A stretch of DNA of 12,406 nucleotides from Coprinopsis marcescibilis. Its lineage: Eukaryota; Basidiomycota; Agaricomycetes; Agaricales; Psathyrellaceae. The stretch is taken from NCBI GenBank assembly GCA_004369085.1, contig ML210433.1:16915-29320 (forward strand), read 5' to 3'. The translations under genes were made by a program, and so were the position numbers. Below the pieces are notes generated by a model, which saw only the letters and a program-made list of their open reading frames with translations, did not search any database and was not told the origin of the DNA. Below, piece after piece: positions 7,050-12,406 of this stretch. How positions within the stretch are numbered: the stretch's first letter is position 1; every line of letters begins with the position of its first letter.

Positions 7050-8336
7050 TCACTCTTCTTTGTTCATTTCTTTCAGGAGTTGTTGGACTTGGTGGTAGGC
7101 TCCTTGTCCAGTGATCGACTTCTTGGTTGAATTTCCAGAGTAGGGTGGTGGTCGGTTGTCTTTGGGTTTCTTGGGGCAACTGTCAACTTGATGTCCTGGA
7201 TCACGACAGAAAAAGCAGTGTCCTTCTTTTCTGAGTTGTGCTCTAATTTTGTCTGTGAGCTTTGGGAATCTTCATCTTTCACCTTTCTGGCTGGTGAAGG
7301 TGTCAATGTCCATAGGTGTCCCCATGTCTTTGTTTCTTCGAGAGGAAGAAGAGGATGGATATGTTTTAACCCCCATGGAGAATAATTTGAACATCCAGGC
7401 TTGGTTTGATACTTTGATTGTGGAATTATACCATGCTTGAAGATCAGTTGGTTTAGCAGATTTGTCCCATATCTTTTCAAGGGTTTTCAAATTGAGAGAT
7501 CCTTGGAAGATGTTGGTGATCATCTTGTTTGTATTGTCGGGGGTGGTCAAATTGGGTTTGTAACTGGTCTGAGCAAGTTTGTTCTTGAATTGGTTCACAT
7601 AGTCTTCTCCAGAGTCATTGGATTTCTTCTTCATGTTCTTCAGTTCTTGAAATGCAAAGTCTGGTCTTTCTTTCTCAATGAATTGATTGTTGAGTTTGGT
7701 TTTGAATGCATCCCAGGTGCCTAGGTTGATGCCAGTAGTGGTTTCAGCTTCATGTAGGAATGTTTTCTTCCATTCAGCTGCTGTTCCTTTGGTCATATAG
7801 GAGAGGGTGAAGACTATCTTCTGTTCCTCTTTCCAATCTGGGTGTGCGAGGAAGTAAAGGGTGATTTCTTCCATCCAGTTTTCATATTGGTTTCAATTGC
7901 CATCAAATTCAGTGGGTTTTTGCATTCCTTGTACTTCATCTTTGGTAGAGGTCAAGGTGGTCACCGCAATGTTGGTTCCTTGGTTTGCTATCTTTTCTGA
8001 TTTCTTTGGAGTTCTTAGGGTTTGTTTGAGCTGTGCAATGGTTTTGGCGTAGGTTTCAAAGTTAGGCTGTGGTACTGAGGAGTAAATATCTTCGAGTTGG
8101 TCTGCAAGAGGGTCTTCAGATTCCTCTCATTCATATGTTCAATCATATTGGGGTGGTGTTGGTTGTTCAATTTGGGGTTCTTTGAATTGGGAAGGTTGTC
8201 TCTTTATGGGTGTCGATGTTGCTCTGTCTTCTTTCATTGGATAAGGATTTCTTTGAGCGGGAATCTCCGGTATTCTTCTGGAAGGGCTGCTGCCTGATGG
8301 TTTATCATAGTGTGCCGTTTTGGTGGATCCTTGTCA
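7050..8336 (-). pseudogene. Gypsy gag polyprotein (broken only by TGA stops)
   Basis: A single frame carries the capsid-like region and the nucleocapsid. The N-terminal linker is rich in Pro, Gln and Ser. Then come KPTEFDGN, NQYENWMEEITLYFLAHP, a helical capsid part (WKEEQKIVFTLSYM, GEDYVNQFKNKLAQ), a Ser/Arg-rich patch and MDIDTF. The zinc knuckle CFFCRDPGHQVDSC at 7176-7217 has exact CX2CX4HX4C spacing. In-frame stops at 8139, 8127, 7893, 7272 and 7050 are all TGA. A further TGA at 8334 lies at or before the start, and no convincing start ATG is left. Gag would package element RNA in virus-like particles. Confidence 0.85.
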
Positions 8337-8373
8337 TGATTGAGGAGGGTTTGAAGGATTAGCTTCGATCTTC

Positions 8374-8733
8374 TGTTACGACGCAAGGCAAGTAGTATGC
8401 CTTAGTTGTTTGGTAGTCTTGAGGTAAGCGAGAGGAGTCACAACGAACTAATGTTGAGACAGATCAAGCATCTGAATTAAGATCAAGTATGACAAGTAAT
8501 GGAACTCGTATTTCAAGACTACTTGTAGGTACAAGTGAAACGAGATCAAAGCTACAGTACAACTTCCTAACAAGGTAAGTTTAAATACAATTCTGTTATC
8601 TCTTATCGATGTAATCGATAAGGTCCATCCATTATCATGCTATAAATACTTCTTATCTATCCTCATGTCTGTTATCAAGAAAAACTATATCCGATAAAAC
8701 CTTCTGACCATAACTCGTGTTTCTTTGTTATCA
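8374..8733 (-). repeat. LTR of the gypsy element (about 360 bp)
   Basis: On the plus strand it begins TGTTACGACG and ends TTTGTTATCA, giving TG and CA ends. It lies about 40 bp from the gag region, where the 5' LTR should be. A related sequence starts at 11006, with shared blocks GAGATCAAAGCTACAGTACA and GGTAAGTTTAAATA and the CTATAAATA region. CTATAAATA on the plus strand would be a natural TATA box for transcription away from gag, so the orientation of the promoter is not settled. I could not identify a primer-binding site. The right end is uncertain by a few bases. Confidence 0.6.
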
Positions 8734-8793
8734 ACCAATCAAGGTCTTCTTTGAAGACACCCATCACAATCCCAGTCTCACTCACAATCAACT

Positions 8794-9811
8794 ATGCACA
8801 AACTCTCATCTTTCCAGCAATCTCACATCCTCTCTCTGCTTACTGTAGGTGTCTCTGGCCATAAAATCTCCAAGGAGACTGGTGTTATCATAGCACCCAT
8901 CAGCAGACCATGCTCTAAGCATTGTCCTGACCTTCCCAAGTCCTCTGGTGGCCACCCTCATACCCTTACTACTGCTAATATTGACTATGCCTGCTGTATA
9001 ATCACAATGGGAAAGATTGACAATGCCACTCAAGCTGCCAAAGCACTTCAGAACATCACCATCAAACCTTTATCTGCCCAACCAATGTGTCAAAACCTTA
9101 AGAAAGCTGGTATGCAACCTGTAGTCAAGTGCAAACCACCCCTGTCTTCTACCCTGGCATAGAAAAACAAGGATGGAGTTTGCAGAAAGGCATGCAGAGT
9201 GGACTCTGGAGGATTGGAAGAGGGTTATATGGTCAGATGAGACCAAAATTAATAGATTGGGGTCAGATGGAAGGAAATATGTGTGGAAAGATGTGGGAGA
9301 GGGTTTGAGTAATAGGATGGTAGAAGGAACTGTCAAGTTTGGAGGAGGCAACTTGATGATGTGGGGCTGTATGACATGGAAAGGGGTTGGGTATGCCACC
9401 AGAATAGAAGGTAAGATGAATGCTGAATTGTACACTAACATTCTCAGAGATGAACTTCGGCAAACCCTTGAATTTTATGAGATTGAATCAGAAGATATGA
9501 TTTTTCAGCAAGACAATGACCCCAAACACACTTCCAAACTGGCCAAACAGTGTCTACAGGACCTTGGGATCACAACTATGGTTTGGCCAGCTCAATCCCC
9601 AGACATTAACCCCATTGAACACCTCTGGAATCACCTCAAGGTCCAATTGGGACAGTATAAAGAGACAGCTCAGAGTTTAACTGAGCTATGGGACAGAGTT
9701 CAGGGGGAATGGGAGAAAATACCAGTAGAAGTATGTCAGAACCTCATAGAAAGCATGCCCAGAAAGCTTGCAGCAGTAGTCAGGGCCAAGGGAGGCTATA
9801 CCAAGTACTAA
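8794..9811 (+). pseudogene. Tc1/mariner transposase, near full length, one frameshift
   Basis: Two frames (8794-9162 and 9173-9811) together give about 334 residues, the normal length for Tc1 transposases. The first has two helix-turn-helix-like parts, FQQSHILSLLTVGVSGHKIS and NATQAAKALQNI, linked by a Gly/His/Pro stretch where a GRPR-like motif is expected. The second has WSDETKIN (first Asp, 9236-9238), QQDNDPKHTS (second Asp) and SPDINPIEHLW (Glu). Exactly 34 residues separate the last two, a DD34E triad. The frames are joined by a single +1 change near 9140-9155. Start chosen at the first ATG before the helix-turn-helix. Terminal inverted repeats are not securely found. Without the frameshift all catalytic residues would be in place. 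Confidence 0.92.
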
Positions 9812-10049
9812 ATGACAATGAACACCCTTAAAAAACTTGAGCAACAAAACCATTACAATGAGTTGCGAGTTTGCACTCTGGGATTCACTTGCCAAATATG
9901 GGTGTGGGAATATGAAGCCTGGCACATCACTAGATCAAATGCTCAAATACTACATATATTATTTTGGGAATTTTACGTAATTAACTTCCCATGTTATAAC
10001 ATGTTCTTTCTGAAGCTGCAAAACATTGTAACGGTTTTGTTGCCTACTG

Positions 10050-10600
10050 TATTGTAATATGTCCTTATACTACCTTGCTCATATTAGTTGATAATAGGTG
10101 GTTTTACAATCTAGAAATTTCATATCTTAGTTGTCATTAATTTACCAAATTGCTAAACATGTGCTGGTATACTCCAAATACACAGAGTAGACAGCCATTG
10201 GACCATCTGCAGTAGTGTAGAGAATTGCTTGGTGCTGTTTAAGCTGACTGGATTTTTTGGCCCTTAATTTTGTGCTTGCATCCAGGGCTGGTACAAAGGT
10301 AACTTGGGGGCCACAGTGTTCTTGGGGATGCTGTATTAAGCATATAAGCTCATAAAAGGATAACAAATAGCTAATCTGACATACAATAGCCATACTTTGC
10401 ACCATGAGCAGAAAATTCTGCCAACACCATGTTGTTGTCAAGCTTGATGCTACTGCAGCTTGTACCCAGACAATTTGGCAGACTTTCTCCCATGCCATCT
10501 CTACCCCCCTCTCACTCATCTTACAACTAGATGCAAGAAATTTGATGATGCTGCTGGATAGGAATTGTGGGGAACATGTAACTGGTTGGTTTGCATCTTA
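10050..10600 (-). pseudogene. KDZ-transposase-associated cysteine-cluster gene, broken (CxC5/CxC6 type)
   Basis: On the minus strand SPQFLSSSIIKFLASSCKMS and MAWEKVCQIVW match the N-terminal part of KDZ-associated proteins. After a frame change AEFSAHGAKYGY is joined across a 54-nt intron (10384-10331, GTATGT to ACAG) to SSPRTLWPPSYLCTSPGC. This is the usual F-x-x-H-G, R-T-L-x-P-P, C-x(4)-C pattern. A likely indel in an A-run then gives KQHQAILYTTADGPMAVYSV, the strand before the second Cys pair. DCKTTYY near 10110 may be that pair. Weak similarity (CARLH) may extend to about 9940. KDZ elements are common in mushroom genomes. At least two frame breaks make it non-functional, and the transposase core is absent. 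Confidence 0.65.
10331..10384 (-). other. Intron (54 nt) in the KDZ-associated gene
   Basis: The donor is GTATGT and the acceptor ends AATACAG, with a branch-like GCTTAAT six bases upstream. Removing it joins GAKYGY to SSPRTLWPP, restoring a motif that is continuous in relatives. This supports both the intron and the family call. Confidence 0.7.
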
Positions 10601-10639
10601 TATAAGAAGGATATCATTTTGTAAATATTGGAGGTAGGT

Positions 10640-11005
10640 GATAAATTTGTTGAGTTTCATGGTTAGCTAAATTGTATCTGTGCTGTCAAGTAAGGCCAAA
10701 AATGTGTCCATAGTTGGTCCAATGTAGGTTAATGTTCAAGCAATAGACAGGGGATTCAGGAAGTACAAGTAGCAAGACAGATCATATAATCAATATTGGA
10801 TTGGTGGCTCAATGTTCAATAATCAGCACTTCAGCCACAGTGCTGCTGCAGCAACCAAACATGGCTATATCTTCCAACTCATTGGAAATTTCAATTCTGG
10901 AGTGTCTTCCCTCTAATGAGGTTCCACTCACATGGAATTAAAAACTCATTGAGGGACATTGACAAGTCTACAACAAGCACCCCAGTGGGACTTGAGGATG
11001 AGTAG
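10640..11005. other. No recognised feature
   Basis: Neither strand has a long open frame or a recognisable motif. On the minus strand this would be upstream of the KDZ fragment and may hold decayed 5' exons. CAGCACTTCAGCCACAGTGC near 10836 can form a small imperfect hairpin. Confidence 0.3.
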
Positions 11006-11310
11006 TGTTATGAGGCAGGACAAATGGTATATCCTAGTTGTTCTTCAAGAGAGTTGCAAGTAGAGTTGAGACGAACTAACATCAAGACAATCGAGCCTTC
11101 AAGTAGTGATGACAGTCAACAAGAAGACTAATCAAAGTCTTATTTGCAAGGCTATCAAGTGACAGTGGAGAAATGAGATCAAAGCTACAGTACAACTACC
11201 AAAAAGGTAAGTTTAAATATCCTATCCTTATCTTTTATCAATGCAATTGATAAGTTCCATCTGTTATCATACTATAAATAAAAACTCTTATCTGTTATCA
11301 ATCTCTTATT

Positions 11311-11890
11311 CACTGCAACGAGCACCCTATTTACGGGTGCTCTAAATCTAACACAGAACTTTAAATATTGTGCCGGCTCAGAATTTCGGCAGAAGGCAAA
11401 ATTCGCCTTTGATATTGTTGCCAACAGAACAATAAGTTTTTTAGCATATTCTGGATACCTCAATAGGGAGGGAATATGTAACATTTGATGGGAATTTGGC
11501 CAGATCAAGAATGTTTTCTCGAAAATGTAAGATTCTCATAATAGTGTTTTGGGCGACGCAAAATTCATTGCTATGCGGAGGCAGAATTTTGAGTATTGAG
11601 TTTTCCGAAAATGTTTCTGAAAACGTAAAATTCTTACGAAATTCTCACCTTCCTGAAATATGTGACGAACGTAAAATAGGGAAGCAATTTTGTGCAGAAC
11701 AAAAAGAATACAGAAATTTAATGTTTTTGTCAACCCAAAAGGTGCTCAATACGTAAAAATAGGCTGAGATTTATTGGAATCGACAATTTAACATGTTCAC
11801 AAGGTCAAAATGCTTTATTTAATACATAAAGTTCTGTGATGGGTTTTGCCCCTATTTTTCATGGCCCAAAATAGGGTTCTCCCTGCAGTG
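11311..11890. mobile_element. Non-autonomous CACTA (EnSpm/CMC)-like DNA transposon, 580 bp
   Basis: The left end is CACTGCAACGAGCACCCTAT, and the right end read inward is CACTGCAGGGAGAACCCTAT. They match at 19 of the first 22 positions. ATT stands on both sides (11308-11310 and 11891-11893), a 3-bp target duplication. Motifs of the type CCTATTTTACG recur near both ends in both orientations (11325-11335, 11670-11681, 11752-11763, 11849-11860, 11867-11876), like the subterminal repeats of CACTA elements. CACTG ends, a 3-bp duplication and subterminal repeats are the hallmarks of this superfamily. No transposase is encoded; open frames inside are short and AT-rich. Homology to the other LTR resumes outside the element, which supports insertion. 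Confidence 0.78.
11850..11876. repeat. Subterminal hairpin of the CACTA-like element
   Basis: CCCTATTTT (11850-11858) and AAAATAGGG (11868-11876) form a nine-pair stem with a nine-base loop, made from two inverted copies of the subterminal motif. A smaller hairpin, GAGCACCC/GGGTGCTC, stands near the left end (11320-11342). Confidence 0.7.
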
Positions 11891-11912
11891 ATTGTCCCTA
11901 TGTTCGTTATCA

Positions 11913-12046
11913 ATCCTAAAAATACTCCATACTTGACTCGGAGTCTTTACCAAATAATCAAACAATCCTACTCTCCGAAAATACTCCATTTGTGCTTCAT
12001 GATATTCATCTTCGTTTGCAATGCATTATGAGAATAAGTGTATGGG
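11913..12046. other. Short spacer with a direct repeat
   Basis: AAATACTCCAT occurs twice, near 11920 and 11980, and the palindrome GACTCGGAGTC lies between. Nothing else is recognised. Confidence 0.4.
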
Positions 12047-12406
12047 TGCAACAGTAACGGTACCTGATGATACCGGAGAGCGCAGACGATAACGTCTAGC
12101 TATAGAGATAGTGGAATAGACTGCAGAGGCAGTAAAGACAATTGGATAGCTCTATAGAATACAGAGTAAGGATACCAGTATTTATACTGTGTAGGAGAGG
12201 CTATGTAAAGTGTTCATGTGCAGTCGTATCACATGTAGATAAGAGTATCAGTAAGTGTATAGCAACGTCTGACTAGATATGAGTCACATAGAGTCATAAG
12301 AGATAAGGATGAGTAAGACTGAAGGCATAGCTGTATGGCTGCGTACATAGCATATGATATGGAATGGAGAGACAAGTAAACAAGTATGCAATATAGAATT
12401 CCAACA
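12047..12406 (-). repeat. Possible LTR starting at the window edge
   Basis: Read on the minus strand the sequence starts TGTTGGAATTC, a common start of fungal LTRs, and has TATAAATA at 12186-12179. A possible end, CTGTTGCA at 12054-12047, gives TG and CA ends and a length near 360 bp. No primer site or coding region is seen next to it. The outer flank lies beyond the window, so no target duplication can be checked. Confidence 0.35.

Larger units (their letters stand above)
4528..8733 (-). mobile_element. Degenerate Ty3/gypsy LTR retrotransposon
   Basis: On the minus strand the domains run LTR, gag with zinc knuckle, protease, reverse transcriptase, integrase, which is the Ty3/gypsy order. 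Coding frames carry 13 in-frame stops, all TGA, plus about four frameshifts. The RNase H region between RT and integrase is missing, and no second LTR is found to the left, where similarity stops near 4528 next to the tRNA-like repeat. Several plus-strand open frames in this interval are antisense shadows. The element cannot encode its own proteins. Confidence 0.9.
11006..11912 (-). repeat. Diverged LTR, split by a DNA transposon
   Basis: 11006-11310 aligns with the LTR at 8374 from its TGTTAYGA start through the CTATAAATA region. After the inserted element (11311-11890), TTCGTTATCA at 11903-11912 matches the right end TTTGTTATCA of the first LTR. The reconstructed LTR is about 324 bp against 360. 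No coding region of the same element adjoins it and I see no 5-bp target duplication, so it may be a solo or fragmentary LTR. The strand is given to match the gypsy element. Confidence 0.6.

Noticed and set aside
4843..8141. UGA recoded as a sense codon in the gypsy element
   Set aside because: The stops replace Arg positions, frameshifts and lost catalytic residues are also present, and no recoding signal is seen. Decay is simpler.
7188..8297. Plus-strand open frames (also 4499-5883) as genes
   Set aside because: They are antisense to well-supported gypsy gag and pol domains and have low-complexity hydrophobic translations.
11349..11353. TAACA as the right end of the LTR that starts at 11006
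   Set aside because: It lies inside the CACTA-like element. Homology to the other LTR stops at 11310 and resumes after 11890.
11496..11756. Plus-strand open frame of 86 residues (and its minus-strand overlap)
   Set aside because: It is made of imperfect AT-rich repeats inside the non-autonomous element and has no known motif.

Overview
The window looks like a transposon-rich stretch of an Agaricomycete-type (basidiomycete) fungal nuclear genome. The reasons are KDZ-transposase-associated cysteine-cluster sequence, a Ty3/gypsy element of fungal type, Ty1/copia and Tc1/mariner relics, and two predicted introns of 51 and 54 nt, a normal size for these fungi. No intact host gene and no rRNA or functional tRNA gene is evident. 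Most long open frames are antisense or frame shadows of decayed transposons.

Layout, left to right. 1-2240: a mosaic of two repeat modules. Module A is inverted between 1-205 and 1352-1564; module B is in the same orientation at about 272-640 and 1553-1905. A tRNA-like sequence lies at 205-268, and a broken Ty1/copia integrase is on the minus strand at 731-1351. 2241-3030: two minisatellites with the same 22-bp period. 3053-3407: a truncated Tc1 transposase. 3408-3720: non-coding with several inverted repeats, including an interleaved pair. 3722-4312: an unrecognised minus-strand gene or fragment of two exons. 4364-4421: a second copy of the tRNA-like sequence, 57 of 58 bases identical to the first.

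4528-8733: a minus-strand Ty3/gypsy retrotransposon with LTR, gag with zinc knuckle, protease, reverse transcriptase and integrase. The RNase H region appears deleted and the 3' LTR is missing. Every in-frame stop I could place in its domain-bearing frames (13 of 13) is TGA, several at positions that are arginine in relatives. The first RT catalytic Asp is kept, but YMDD has become YMDN through a CpG-type change. This points to CpG decay under cytosine methylation. 8794-9811: a nearly full-length Tc1 transposase with a DD34E triad and one frameshift, about 95% identical to the truncated copy and sharing its frameshift.

About 10050-10600: a broken minus-strand KDZ-associated CxC5/CxC6-type gene with a 54-nt intron. 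11006-11912: a diverged relative of the LTR at 8374, split by a 580-bp non-autonomous DNA transposon (11311-11890). That element has CACTGCA ends, about 22-bp terminal inverted repeats (19 of 22 matching), subterminal repeats and an ATT target duplication, which fits the CACTA (EnSpm/CMC) group. 12047-12406: a possible minus-strand LTR beginning TGTTGGAA exactly at the window edge.

The elements do not form a pathway. The window is a record of nested insertion, mutation and decay. The most informative points are the CACTA-like insertion in an LTR, the TGA-only decay of the gypsy element, the shared-frameshift Tc1 pair, and the mobile tRNA-like module.
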